Assembly: GCA_033977485.1 (NCBI GenBank)
Contig: CM066982.1
Coordinates: 30,482,218-30,546,217 of the forward strand
Source: Hydrangea macrophylla
Taxonomy: Eukaryota; Streptophyta; Magnoliopsida; Cornales; Hydrangeaceae
DNA length: 64,000 bases
Direction of reading: 5' to 3'
A model generated the notes under the pieces. That model made no database searches. It was not told the DNA's origin and saw only the letters and a program-made list of their open reading frames with translations. A program made the position numbers and the translations under genes. Position 1 is the stretch's first letter. Each line of letters begins with the position of its first letter. Of this stretch, positions 34,691 to 46,389 are shown one piece after another.

Positions 34691-35674
34691 TTTGGGCTTG
34701 GACATTATTTTATGTATTTTGGGTGGGTATGGACTGGAAAGTTCAAGCCCGAATTAAATTGGGTTGCACTTAAATGGATAAATTAGTAACATGAATAAAC
34801 CGAGCCCATACAAATATACATGTATGTCGTAATTACATCTATATATATTGCCTATGGATCATGTTAAACATTAGGATCATAGTGTTCTTTTAGCAAAAAA
34901 TATACTTTGTTGCACTTTAATGTAAATGAAATTAGTATAGGATAGTTGTTTATATAGAAGATTTTAACCAAAAAATAGGTTTGAAACTCTATATAGGGTT
35001 GTTTCTCTATCAAAAGTCAGGGTCGGGCTCAACCTTAGGCTTTGGATAGGCTAGGACTGGGTTGGTCTCAAGTTAACTTGAGCCAAGTGTGAATAGACAT
35101 CAAAAAAAGCCTAGCCCTGCTCGAGTTGGAGCCTAATATGAATTGAGCATTCCATGTTTCGTTAGGGTTTCAACTCTATGTTGTCATTTAGGTAAAGATT
35201 CCTGGTACAGTATACTGGTTTGATTTATATTCATCAATATATGCATAGATCTAGTGGTATAACAATTTATAAACTCATGTATGTAAAAATAATTTTGTTG
35301 TATCATACATATAGACACCATAGTTACCTGTCTTTATGACTTGGTAACAATATAATGGGAGCAAATGCGACTACCATACCCATAATAAATATGCTGGAAA
35401 TAATACCACACTACGCAATAACTCGTACTACTCACAGGTGGTTTTTTTTCCAGTTCGTCTAGTCAACTCTCAGGCGGACCAATTAAATTGTTTTCATAGT
35501 CACTATGTTATAATGTAGACTATTTTGTGTCTAAACATTTCAGTGAAAGTAATCAATTACAAATTATTAGTGATAGCAGTATTTAGTTCCATAATAGTCT
35601 GCGTATGTTCTTATTTTCTCGTATAAAAGCTGTAATTTTAGCTTAGCAAGTCTTTTAGTCAAATATATATATAT
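34691..35674. other. AT-rich intergenic DNA
   Basis: No exon or complete element could be supported. Short phrases such as GGTCGGGCTCAACC hint at old repeat material. Confidence 0.45.
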
Positions 35675-35675
35675 A

Positions 35676-35870
35676 GGGATTTGCTAACTTACAACACAGG
35701 AGGCTTTTAGCGACGAAAAATAGACTTTTAGCGACGAAATTGTTTGTCGCTAAAAGTTGGAACCTTTAGCGACAAAAATTTTGTCGCTAAAAGCATATTT
35801 TTCGTCGCTAAAGGGCTGTTGTATGCTGCTAACTTACAACCATTGTGTTGTAAGATAGCAGCCCCCATAT
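35676..35870. repeat. Hairpin element with six TTTAGCGAC-type motifs
   Basis: The outer arms GCTAACTTACAACACA and TGTTGTAAGATAGC enclose six copies, three in each orientation, of TTTAGCGACGAAA or close variants between about 35706 and 35820. They form nested hairpins. Similar words occur in the subterminal repeats of some plant CACTA elements (recalled, not checked). There is no coding content. Confidence 0.7.
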
Positions 35871-35896
35871 ATATATATATATATATATACACAGTC

Positions 35897-36050
35897 AGGC
35901 TCTAGAGAGGGCTTCTGTTTTGGCCGTCGGATCGTATTTTCATTAATGGTAATTTTGTCATTTTACAGTTTTTAAACACAATCCGACGGTCAAAACAGAG
36001 ACCCTCTCTTTAATAAAGAGAGGTGACCCTTTTTAGAGAATCTTTGTATA
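35897..36050. repeat. Hairpin MITE, family C copy 2
   Basis: The block order is the same as at 18771-18908: TTTTGGCCGTCGGATCG, TAATGGTAATTTTGTC, CAATCCGACGGTCAAAAC, CTTTAATAAAGAGAGG, AGAGAATCTTTGTATA. A TA-rich run precedes it. Confidence 0.7.
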
Positions 36051-36973
36051 ACTATATTTTTAAAAAGTTACAAAAAATATGCAAGTTTATAAATGACAAA
36101 CGCTAAAGTAAATTAAAAAAGAGTTATAGTCAAATATTTTGATTTGATTTTGTTAGTAAGAAATGGCAGTATGACTAAAACCTTAAGGTTAGAAACAACT
36201 AATATACATCACCATCGTTATACACATATAAACATATTACATACGTATAAGCGGATTTGTTTTGAGATAACCAATATGTTATATGAGCTCTGAACTCTTC
36301 TTGTACATTAAATTTTAGCAGTTTTATGAAACCATATGTTAATTAGTTTAAGCTTAATTTATTCTATGAAAACCTGGAATTCCCTTTCCTATTATGGAGT
36401 TAAGAACAGAGAAAAAAAAAATATATATATATATATATTTGTATATATCCAAGGTATAATACAAACAAAGATGTATTAAACACATACACATAAGAATCCG
36501 ATTAAAAACAATTACAAAATATAACAGGTTCAACTCAAACTCAGGGATTTGGAAAAGAAAATCCACTATTTGCAAAACAGGTACTACAACAATTCTTAGA
36601 TAAAACAAAGATTGGAATGATCGCACCGGTAATGAAACCAATCCACAAATATAAACTCTAGCGCGGAACAACCTAACTGACAATCTTTTATATAGTTGAA
36701 AATGAATAACCTCATATTTTACATATTTGAATTCCAAATTTGGGTCCAAAATAAATTAATAATTATACTATATGATGTGAAAGTTATGGTGGCACCCATG
36801 TAGTGGCATGTGATACAATTATAAAGCATTTGAACACCAAACTTAGAATTCAAATTTGATGAGAAACATAGCATCACACATTGAAAAGAAAAAAAAAACT
36901 TGTTTAAATTAGACCAAAGGTATAGCTGAATTAAAATAAAATAAAATAAATTAAATTAAAAAGGAAGAAGATG

Positions 36974-37005
<32 letters not shown>

Positions 37006-38115
37006 AATATATACACACCTCTTTGTGTTGTGTAGCATATTTTCTTTTTGTAACGCTGTCTATATGGACTTCTCATTTGGTCCTTTCTCTCTCTCTCTAC
37101 AACAATCAGAGCTCTTTAAGTACCAATCTGGAATGGTCAAAATGGGGAAAGGTTTACACAGGAAGGTCAAGCGATTCATTTGGGGAAGATCAAGCAGTGA
37201 ATTTCTGGAAAATCAATTGGTGGATGTTTAAAAAACTGAAAAATAAAAATAAAAATAAAAAGAAGAAGATGGAAAAATGGAACCCAGAGAAGCGTGTCGG
37301 GGGCACTCTAAGAAAAGGCTTTTGGCCTTGGCGTTTATATATTGTTAGTAGAAAAGAAGTGGTAAATTAAACAAGTGGGAACCCTCTCTTAACTCCTCTC
37401 TCTCCCTCTCTCAAAATTATTTTGTTATCATTTGTTGTAGGGGTGTTGTACGAGAACATAAGTGTTAGATTCAAGGTGAGGGGAGCTCAAACCCTAGTAT
37501 GAGCGTGGCATAAATTGTTTTTACCGACTATGAGAAGTCGTTACTCTCTCAGATTTGATCTACCTTTTATGAGAAGGTTTTGTTACCATATGCTGAATGG
37601 ATATATCATATCGTGTTTATTCTATTTTAAAACAAGTTTAAAAAACAGTAGGGTGCTTCAACTAAATGCCCTTATACTCAAACACAACCTATCCAAAATC
37701 CACGCGTGTTTTTCTTAACCCGTTAAGTTGTACTTGTTTTGGTTAAAAATATCATTCTATGCTTAAAAACTTCAAATTGTCGTAAATTTTGATCTACAAG
37801 TCCCTTTTTTTTGTAAATTTTGATGTTTCGAAATTAGAAAAATGAGATCAATTAATATTGTTGCAAAATGGGTCTTGGACACCCATGTGGATATGCCCGA
37901 CCCATGTGGCAGTTGCCACATTATACACAAATTGCTAAAGCAGTTTTTTTGTTGCAATTTTTGAATTGTAAATTGCCAAGCAGTTACCCACGAATTAGAA
38001 ATGAAAAAACTTCCATTTATGCATAAATATGTGGGTACTGTGTTAACATAATGTGAGACACATAAGAATGAGAAAAACACAAAACATGGGTTAATCCATA
38101 TAGTGCTGAAATTCT

Positions 38116-38117
<2 letters not shown>
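36051..38117. other. Intergenic DNA, no supported gene
   Basis: TA and CA microsatellites occur near 36420-36440 and 36975-37015. A short open frame after 37130 beginning MGKGLHRKVKRFIWG is followed quickly by stops, and I cannot assign it. A GT/AG-flanked gene structure could not be built. Confidence 0.4.
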
Positions 38118-38179
<62 letters not shown>

Positions 38180-38392
38180 ACATTTGGGTTTGTGAAATTG
38201 TGATTTCAATTCTTGTAATTGGAATTCCCAATGTGAGTTTGTGAACAATTCATCGGAGTCCGGAAACGTGTAATTCTAATCGCAATAATAATCCTGGACA
38301 ATTTGATTGATATCTTCAATCATGTACGTTTTATTTTTGTTTCGGTATTTTCCGCTCATATACGAATCAAAATCCTACATTGGTATCAGAGC
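38118..38392 (+). mobile_element. Copia-type 5' LTR end and tRNA-Met PBS
   Basis: A long GA run (38126-38176) leads into LTR-like sequence ending CCTACA, then TGGTATCAGAGC at 38381-38392. This is the classic initiator tRNA-Met primer-binding site of plant Ty1/copia elements. The start of the LTR was not found. Gag pieces downstream (39770-41100) may belong to the same or a sister element. Confidence 0.65.
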
Positions 38393-39432
38393 AAGGTTGG
38401 TTAGTTTTCATGTTTTATGACTCTTAAAAGATAGAATTGAGACTGTTACATCATGCCATATATATTCACTGATTTGGCACTTCATTGCATAATTCATATT
38501 TTTTGTTGTGATCTTGATGACCTCCAATTGCAACTGCCACACACATGATCTTAAGACATTTTGTTTATACAACTTGTAATTTATATATATGTGATCATGT
38601 CTGCAAAATTGCATGCTAAACCAATAAGTGGTTTAAACAAATTAAACCATGTTTTGAACTCTACATCATGGACCCATGTAATCTGAATTTTATATGATTG
38701 TGTAGAGTGCCATGAAATCCTTCAAATGTGTAGTCATACACTTTATTTGGGTCAGAAACGAAGAAGATACAAGCGCCCAAAGTGGGCTGCTCGACATTTA
38801 TTTCTCCAGTCACAAATATAAGAATGATCTTACTGGATTATATACATATTGCACAAAGTATATGGGTTGTGATAAAGTCACCCGAGGTTGCGTAGAATCT
38901 TATAATACTTTGTGATGCATGATTGGGTAACCCATGTTAGTACACATTTTTTTTTGTGTTTTTTTTTTAACTAACCATGGGCAAAAAATTTCATTTACTG
39001 GAGAAAACTACACAAAATAGTTTCTATGAATCTTCTATTTGGTTTAGATATTTTTTATTCATTCATTTGAAAATTCATTGTATCTGAGGGATTCGTTTTC
39101 TATATGCCACTAGAATGTATCCCGCGCAGTGCGCGGATACATTGTTCATCTAATTAATAAAAAATAATAGTGATGAATATTTTTATTATCTAAGGTCAAT
39201 TAAAAATAGCACATTTGTAATAGTTCTTGTGAAAAGTTTCGCATAGCATATACAAAATTCCATCATCTAAAATCGATCCATTTATAAAATTAATGGATGA
39301 GGCACCAAGCAATATTGAACGGAGAGGACAGATTTGAATACTAAAAGTCCCTTTATGTACCAATTAAATGGTAATATCTGATACTATAGTAATTCTTTGA
39401 TGTGAAGAGAGTGATTAAGGATTTGTGAGATG

Positions 39433-39619
39433 AGAGCATTTTTTCTCACCCATTTTTGGTCCACCATTGCTCACCCATGCCTTCATTGGATGACACGTGT
39501 CCCATTCCAGTAATTATGTTAATAGTACAGGGGCAAAATGGGAATACAATGGGACATGTATCACCCAGTGAAGCCTGGGTGAACAATGGTGGACCAAAAA
39601 TAGGCGAGCAAAAATGCTC
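39433..39619. repeat. Inverted-repeat MITE with near-perfect 9-bp duplication
   Basis: The arms are about 75 bp long, starting AGAGCATTTTTTCTC and ending GAGCAAAAATGCTC, with TTTTTGGTCCACCATTG mirrored inside. The flanks TGTGAGATG (39424-39432) and TGTGAAATG (39620-39628) differ by one base. Nine bases suggest a Mutator-like origin. It lies inside the copia remnant. Confidence 0.65.
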
Positions 39620-39769
39620 TGTGAAATGGGTTAAAGAGTTTGACATAAATGAGTAGTGACACATGTCACTCTCATATTATTTTTAGGCTATACTCTTAGC
39701 TTTTAAATATAGTAATAGATAGATGTATAAGTTAATTTATTTGTACCATTATTTTTTTGTAGTGGCATA

Positions 39770-40240
39770 ATGGTTACATTGGCAGATTTTTTGGACTATA
39801 AGATGAATCCAAATCATACAATGCAACAACATATTGTTATGGTTATCGAAAATTACTGTGCTTGTAAAATTGCGGGGTATACTATTTCACGTAGGCAAGC
39901 AAAATAAGCTTTGCTTAATTCTCTGCTGGATTCTTGGGAATCAGTCAAAGTTGCCATATCCAATAATCCTGAAGTTATTGGATTATTGCAAACTGCAAGT
40001 GAACTTGAGTTAGCCGAGGAACGCAGAATACTCAATGGAGTAAGGCGAACAGTGGTGCTATCTCAATTCTCGAATCTACGCAGTGCAAGGCATTTAGGCC
40101 ATAGAGCAAGCGATAGGAATCCTTGGCTGTATAGAGTTGGAAAAACAATCTTGGATGATCAGTTAATTTTTTATATAGGGGGTCACATTAATTACCATTG
40201 CGATCGTAGATTAAGTTATAAACGTAGCAAAGAGACATAA
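39770..40240 (+). pseudogene. Copia gag fragment (C-terminal half)
   Basis: The plus strand reads FLDYKMNPNHTMQQH, then after a stop LLNSLLDSWESVKVAI and LELAEERRILNG, then a degraded zinc knuckle (YIGGHINYHCDRRLSY) ending at TAA. These match the order of copia-type gag (UBN2 family). It has one internal stop and missing Cys residues. Confidence 0.65.
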
Positions 40241-40598
40241 TTTTTTTTTGTAATGTACATAAACTCTTTGTATATATATATTATGTATAAATTGTTCATG
40301 CTTATGTCTGTTACTCTTTATATTTTTTTTAATGCTACATTAAGTGGGAGGATTTAGGTTGGTAGAACTATTGGGATATTTCTCACCTAATTCCTAGTAC
40401 ATTGCGCATAATTAAATTAATCAATAATAATTGAACTTTGATCATGGAAAATGATTGAGTGTATTACATTTATTTCTATTCTATAACATATGTTAGATTA
40501 TTCTTGCTTAATTTGAGATATTGCAGCAAAATGATGTATTATTAATATTGTGATAGTAATTAATGACATCTTTTTCCCTTTGTCTCTTAAAGTTGAAT

Positions 40599-41102
40599 AT
40601 GGTTGCTTCCAAGAGCATAATTGCGGACCTCAATCAGGGTGAGAAACTGAATGAAAAGAACTATGATGTTTGTCATCGTAAGATTCAGTATCTCCTAGAG
40701 GACCAAGAGTTGATTGAGACTATAACACAATTAATGACTGAGCCTAAGTAGGGAACCACAGCACAACATAGGCGTGATAATGAAGCTTATCTCGCTTGGA
40801 AGAAAGACCGTGTTGCTCGCATTCTGTTGTTGAGCAACATGAGGAATGATATCATGTTGCATTTTGAGAAGAATCGGTCAGTTATGGCAATCTGGGATGC
40901 TATCAAGTTCCAGTATGGTGGAACTTCAACAACTAGGCTCCGCCAGCTCACTCTGAAGTTCGATGGCTATAGGAAACGCCATGATCATACTATGAGGCAA
41001 CATCTCACAGTCATGTCAAACATGATAAGTGAACTGAGAGCTGCATGTCATGAGTTGACAGATTTTGCAATAGGTCCACCCACAATAACTTTAGAGCAAT
41101 AG
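40599..41102 (+). pseudogene. Copia gag fragment (N-terminal part)
   Basis: It begins MVASKSIIADLNQGEKLN and continues NYDVCHRKIQYLLEDQE, a TAG, then AYLAWKKDRVARILLLSNM, YGGTSTTRLRQLTLKFDGY and HTMRQHLTVMSNMISELRA. This is a well-known copia gag pattern. It is broken by one stop and cut off by the insertion of the 12.7-kb element at 41149. Confidence 0.8.
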
Positions 41103-41148
41103 GTCTTAATTAGTTGAAATTGCCCCAAAAATCCCAATTATTGATAGA

Positions 41149-41758
41149 TCATATGTCCAAGATTATCCAGTCGTGGAGTCAGTCTGCCACGTCACTGGGA
41201 GGTGCTGGTTACTTCGGTAATGGCGCCAATAGCCCAGCGATCCCGAGGTGTTCGTCAGGACCGCCCGGTTCGTGCCAACGGGCCGAGCACGAAAGGCTAC
41301 GGCATCCCATGGACCTGGCCTAACCAACAGTTTCCTAAACCAGCTACAAGACTGCAAGAGGGAATGTGACAGTTTCCTAAACCGCTTAGGAAACTCTCCC
41401 CAAATCATGCAAATCAATTGTAATCAGATTAGGCTTCCTAATCTGACTAGCTTACCATGTATGGGTGGACTCTTGCACCTATAAAAGAGCCCACCTACCT
41501 TGTCTATAGGGATCCAAAGAACTCTCTAGCTAACAAGCATAGAACACAGAATTCACCATTCTACGCATATACCCGGCCGGTATTACTGGTAGTGCCGCCC
41601 CTCTTTGTTGGCCCACCAGGCCCGCCGGTGATCTACTAGTGAACACGCATAGATGCAACCGTGGACGTAGGTCACCTTGTTAACGGGGTCGAACCACATA
41701 TAACTTGCTTGTGTCTTTTTCTCTATTTAGATCCTTCTTACCAATTTTGGCATCATCA
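41149..41758 (+). repeat. 5' LTR of the 12.7-kb element
   Basis: It ends GGCATCATCA. The TATA box TATAAAAG is at 41480-41487. The region 41565-41700 is related to the LTRs of the gag-only element. It differs from the 3' LTR by a few percent by eye. Confidence 0.9.
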
Positions 41759-41760
41759 AT

Positions 41761-41779
41761 TTGGCACCGTTTGTGGGAA
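41761..41779 (+). promoter_or_regulatory. Primer-binding site
   Basis: TTGGCACCGTTTGTGGGAA lies two bases after the LTR. It differs at two positions from the PBS of the gag-only element. Confidence 0.75.
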
Positions 41780-41820
41780 ACGATTGTTTCCTCTCAAAAA
41801 CAAATACTGACTGATCAACA

Positions 41821-43211
41821 TGCCACCTAAAAGGAGTAAGAAGGCCATTACCCAGCCCGATCAGGAGGATTCACAGCCCCGGCGACCAGCTGCCTCCATG
41901 ACCACAGAACAGGTAACGGCAGCGCTGGCGCAACTCTTGGAGGGCCAGCGGCGAACGCAGGAACAAATTGAGGTGCTTTTGACCCGGCAGGAAAAGCGTC
42001 CTGCATCAGAAGATCAACTCGAGAAAAGCGCCCCTGTTCAAAGCCCGCTCGAGTACGAAGGCAAGCCCATTCCGCCCCGGTGTCCCCACCGGATTGGGAA
42101 CACCTTGATGACGGCGTGTACAGCCAGGCAACCAGGCGCTCGTGGAGGCAATCTCGGCCCAATCCCCACCGGGTGGAGGATGCCAGAACTATCATCAACC
42201 GGCGGCGCGCGCCCAGAGGGGAGGAGCCAGGACGGAAGGCCCGGGAATCAGCCAAAGACCCTCCGACCCGAAGCCAGGGGGACCTTAGGCACACGATTAC
42301 TCAGACCCGGAGCCGGGCTCTATCCCCAAGGTCGACGCACTTTGAGGAAGAGGCCTCGTCATCCGATCCGACCTACCGCTCGGATATAGAGAAGGAAACC
42401 GGGCGGGATTAAGGGCCAGTTCGAGGAACTGCAACAGCAGATTGAGAGGTTGAGCCGCAAGACCGGCCATGACCTTACTACCACGGAAACGGAATCACCC
42501 TACACCACTCGGGTGACGCGGTTCCCTATCCCGCGAAAGTTCAAACCCCCTCGCCTCAGCTCCTACGACGGTACAGGGAGCCCGGTAGACCACGTCTGTA
42601 CCTACAAGGCTCAGATGGTACTGGTCACCACGGTGGACGAGCTACTGTGCCTGGCCTTTCCCAGTACCCTTAAAGGGCCAACAGCACAGTGGTTCCATGC
42701 TCTAAATCCCCGGACAGTCGATGACTTCAAAGCCCTCAGCAAGCTGTTCATCAGCCAGTTTGTCGGGATGCTCGATCGGTCACAACCGGACACTCAGTTG
42801 TTGACCGTCAAGCAGTGCAAGGGGGAGTCCCTAAGGGAGTATGTCGACCGTTTCAACCAGCAAAGGCTTCAAATCTGCAATCTCAATGAAATGACTGCAA
42901 TTATGGCCTTCTGTTTCGGAGTTCAACACACCAAAGTTGCCACATCGTTTCATCGTAACCAATCGGCAACCCTGGTGGAGCTCTCGGAGAGGGTCGGTAA
43001 GTACATAGACACTGAGGAGTTCCTGAAAGCGAAGCGCGCCGGCCAAGCAGGAGACGAATTCCCGAAGGTTAAGCGCAAGCGTGAAGGATTTGAGAAGGGC
43101 CTGGGAAAGAAGCCGAAGCAAGATCAGAAGGATGTCCGGGGTCAGCCCCCGATTGCTTTTACACCCCTTTCCCGGCCCATACAAGAAGTCATGGCCGCCG
43201 CCGAGGCGTAA
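41821..43211 (+). pseudogene. Gag of the 12.7-kb element, frameshifted
   Basis: It starts MPPKRSKKAITQ. The first frame holds to about 42110, a second frame carries PHRVEDARTIINRRRAP to the stop near 42412, and a third (42450-43211) holds the capsid-type core KFKPPRLSSYDGTGS, LAFPSTLKGPTAQWF and LVELSERVGKYIDTEEF. The core is clearly homologous to the gag at 30422-31750. It runs into a TAA inside a tandem duplication at 43121. There are at least two frameshifts. Confidence 0.85.
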
Positions 43212-43616
43212 AGGTTACTTCAGCAGCCAGCAAAGCTCAAAGCCCCGCTCGAGAAGAGGAATCGGGACAAGTTTTGCCACTTTCACAGAGACCACGACCA
43301 CAACATAGAGGACTGTTTCAAGTTAAAGATAGCAATTGAAAAATTGATCGAGCAAGGTCATCTTGTAGAGATCAGAAAGATGTCCGGGGTCAGCCCCTGA
43401 TTGCTTTTACACCCCTTTCCCGGCCCATACAAGAAGTCATGGCCGCCGTCGAGGCGCAAAGGTTGCTTCAGCAGCCAGCAAAGCTCAAAGCCCCGCCCGG
43501 GAAGAGGAATCGGGACAAGTTTTGCCACTTCCACAGAGACCACGACCACAACATAGAGGACTGTTTCAAGTTAAAGATAGTAATTGAAAAATTGATCGAG
43601 CAAGGTCATCTTGCAG
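43121..43616 (+). repeat. 248-bp tandem duplication across the gag zinc-knuckle region
   Basis: 43121-43368 and 43369-43616 are near-identical. Each begins AGATCAGAAGGATGTCCGG or its variant, and each encodes FCHFHRDHDHNIEDCFKLK, a Cys/His knuckle. As 248 is not a multiple of three, the duplication shifts the frame. Only the second copy continues in frame into QGHLAEYVATDGRPAQ. Confidence 0.85.
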
Positions 43617-43744
43617 AGTACGTCGCAACAGATGGACGGCCTGCACAAGGAGCCCTAGCTCCCGGTCAAATACAGCCTCTCGGTCAAATTAATGTGATTT
43701 CTGGAGGAACATCAGGCTGAGGGGACTCACAATCGGCACGGAAG

Positions 43745-44230
43745 AGGAATGCTCGGGCATCCCGGGTGGATGTCTGGCAAGTCCAATCTACCGGCTCCCC
43801 GTCAACTGATGTTCTGACATTCACCTCTGACGATTTGCAGGGTGTCCACTGCCCCCATGATGACCCGCTAGTTGTGATACTTTCTATAACCAACTACATG
43901 GTCAAGAGGGTGCTGGTGGACACGGGCAGCTCATCCGACATCATATTCACATCGGCATTTGATCAGCTCGGGATATCCAGGGATCGACTCCGACCGGTTG
44001 CTACCCCCTGGTAGGATTCAATGGCTCCAGCACACAACCACTCGGAACAATCAAGCTCCCAGTTCTCATGGAGACCTACCCTCAGCAGGCTTCCGTGCTG
44101 ACAAATTTTGTGATCGTGGAAGCCCCGTCGGCCTATAATGTCATTCTTGGGAGGCCGACCCTCAACAAGGCCAGGGCGGACGTCTCTACTTACAGCTTAA
44201 CGGTGAAGTTCCCAACTCCTCAGGGACCCG
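43745..44230 (+). pseudogene. Aspartic protease domain
   Basis: RVLVDTGSSSDIIFTSAF holds the catalytic Asp-Thr-Gly (Asp at about 43919). After a frameshift near 44010 the reading resumes with TNFVIVEAPSAYNVILGRPT, the usual C-terminal protease block. It would cleave the Gag-Pol precursor. As written it is disrupted. Confidence 0.85.
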
Positions 44231-45750
44231 GAAACTTGCGTGGAGATCAGAATACCGCCCGGAGTTGCTATGTCATCTCGTTGCGTCGGGGGGCTATCAT
44301 CGAAACATTAAACGTTCAGGAGATGGACCCCCGGGACCAGAGTGACACGATAGGTCCGGTGGAAGAATTAGAAAGAGTGATGTTGAATCCCGAGTACCCA
44401 GACCGCGTGGTCAGCATCGGTACCCTACTGGAGCCCGGCCTGAAGGAAAAATTGACTCAGTTTTTGCGGCAAAATCAGGACATTTTCTCTTGGAGTCATG
44501 AGGATATGCCCGGGATTGACCCCCGGATAATGTCCCATCGTCTTAATGTCAGCCCAGATTGCCGCCCGGTGAAGCAAAAGAGAAGGGGCATGGCCCCCGA
44601 GAGGCAGACAGCGGTATCCGAAGAGGTGGAAAAGCTCCTAAAGGCAAGGTCCATCCGAGAGGTCCACTATCCCGACTGGTTAGCTAATGTCATTCTGGTC
44701 AAGAAAAGCAACTGAAAGTGGAGGATGTGTGTGGACTTCACCGACCTCAACAAGGCCTGCCCCAAGGATTGCTATCCGCTGCCCAGGATAGACCTCCTCG
44801 TGGATTCCACGGCCGGTCACTCACTCTTCTCGTTCATGGATGCCTACTCGGGGTACAACCAGATCAGCATGTACCCCGGGGACGAAGAGAAGACTGCATT
44901 CATCACTGACCAGGGTACGTATTGTTACAAGGTTATGCCATTCGGCCTCAAGAATGCTGGGGCCACCTACCAATGCCTGGTCAACTACATGTTCAAGGAC
45001 CTGATCGGGAAGTCTATGGAAGTGTACGTGGATGATCTGCTGGTCAAGAGTCGGGACGAGTCCGACCACCTTGAGCATCTGGCCGGGGCCTTTAGCATTT
45101 TGATAAAATTCGGGATGAGGTTTAACCCGGCCAAATGCACCTTCGGCGTCTCGTCCGAGAAATTTCTGGGCCATCTAGTCAGCAGACGGGGGATTGAGGC
45201 AAACCCCGAAAAGATCCAAGCCATCATCAACATGCGGTCGCCCAAATCGACGAATGAGGTTCAAAGCTTAGCTAGACGGGTGGCCTCATTGAACAGAGTT
45301 GTCTCCCGAGCTACCGACCGGTGCCTGTCATTCTTTAAAATCTTCCGCAAGGCATTTCAGTGGTCAGAAGAGTGTGAAGAGGCGTTCCAGGAACTCAAGA
45401 AGTACTTGGCGTCCCCTCCTATACTCTCAACACTGGTGCCGGAGGAAGAATTGTTCTTATACTTGGCAGTGTCCCCTCAGCAGTTAGCTCGGTACTCATT
45501 CGGGAAAAGCACGGGATACAGTTCCCAGTGTACTGTACCAGCAGGGCACTCCAAGGGGGAGAGAGCAGATACTCCCGTATCGAAAAACCAGCGTTCGCCC
45601 TATCACCTCGGTCCGAAGGCTCCGTCCGTACTTTCAGGCCCATGTCATTGTGGTCCTCACAAACCAACCTCTCCGCAGGATCCTAAGCCAGCCCGACACG
45701 TCCGGGAGGCTCGTCAAGTGGGCCTTGGAGTTGGAAGAATTTGAAGTGGT
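44231..45750 (+). pseudogene. Reverse transcriptase domain
   Basis: The linker and RT begin in the frame that starts at 44068. A TGA at 44713-44715 falls between VKKSN and KWRMCVDFTDLNKACPK, where related elements have Gly. Downstream the frame stays open to about 45744 and includes FSFMDAYSGYNQI, the active site YVDD at 45025-45036, NPAKCTFGVSSEKFLGHLVS and the RNase H-connection region. A frameshift follows near 45485 (LAVSPQQLA), after which the true frame moves to SSVLIREKHG-like wording. Active-site residues are intact, but the protein is not producible in one piece. Confidence 0.9.
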
Positions 45751-46365
45751 CTACCGACCCCGGACGGCCATCAAGGGACAAGCCGTAGCAGACTTTCAGG
45801 TTGAGTTTACGTATCTAGAAGACCCGGTTGAAGAGGTTGAGCCGCCGGCCCTACCGCCCGGGTTACAAGCTGACATCCCTACTTGGGTACTGCACGTGGA
45901 CGGTTCATCGAATCAGCAAGGCAGTGGGGCAGGAATCATCCTAACTACCCCCGACGGCATCCAGCTCGAGTACGTACTAAGGTTTGGGTTTCGTGTCTCC
46001 AACAACGAGGCTGAATACGAAGCCCTATTGGTCAGATTGCAATTCGCCACTTCTATGAGTGCACAACAGGTCCAGGGATACAACGATTCCTAGCTCGTGG
46101 TCAATCAGGTCAACCAAGAGTACGAAGCGAGGGAAACAACATGGTAGCCTACTTGGCCCTTATCCGAGCGGTTTCCAAGAAACTCTGGGGATTTTCCATC
46201 ATGCAGATACCCAGAGAGGAAAACACCAGGGCCGACCGGTTGGCCCATCTTGCCTCATCTTCTGAGTCAGACTTGCCCAGGATAAGGATAGAATATCTAC
46301 CCGAGCCAAGTGTGATGAACTCAGAAGGCATGGAAGTAGATCCGGTCACTCTGGGACTCAGCTGA
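45650..46365 (+). pseudogene. RNase H domain
   Basis: WVLHVDGSSNQQGSGAGII and RVSNNEAEYEALL carry the first Asp and the Glu of an RNase H fold. A TAG at 46091-46093 replaces the Gln expected before LVVNQVNQEYEA, and a frameshift follows. IPREENTRADRLAHLAS then closes the domain in another frame. Confidence 0.85.
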
Positions 46366-46389
46366 ATGGACCCGATCGTGGCATTCTTG

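Noticed and set aside
36354..36749. 131-codon minus-strand open frame
   Set aside because: Composition is low-complexity and hydrophobic with AT repeats; no domain or splice structure supports it.
38381..38392. tRNA gene
   Set aside because: Only the 12-base PBS complementary to initiator tRNA-Met is present, with no cloverleaf.
41154..41158. 5' LTR start at TGTCC
   Set aside because: The polypurine tract shared with the gag-only element places the 3' LTR start at TGATG (53227), so the 5' start is the matching mutated TCATATG at 41149.
41848..42294. Minus-strand open frame opposite gag
   Set aside because: It is the GC-rich shadow of the gag N-terminus with no independent similarity, unlike the antisense ORF at 47240-52625.
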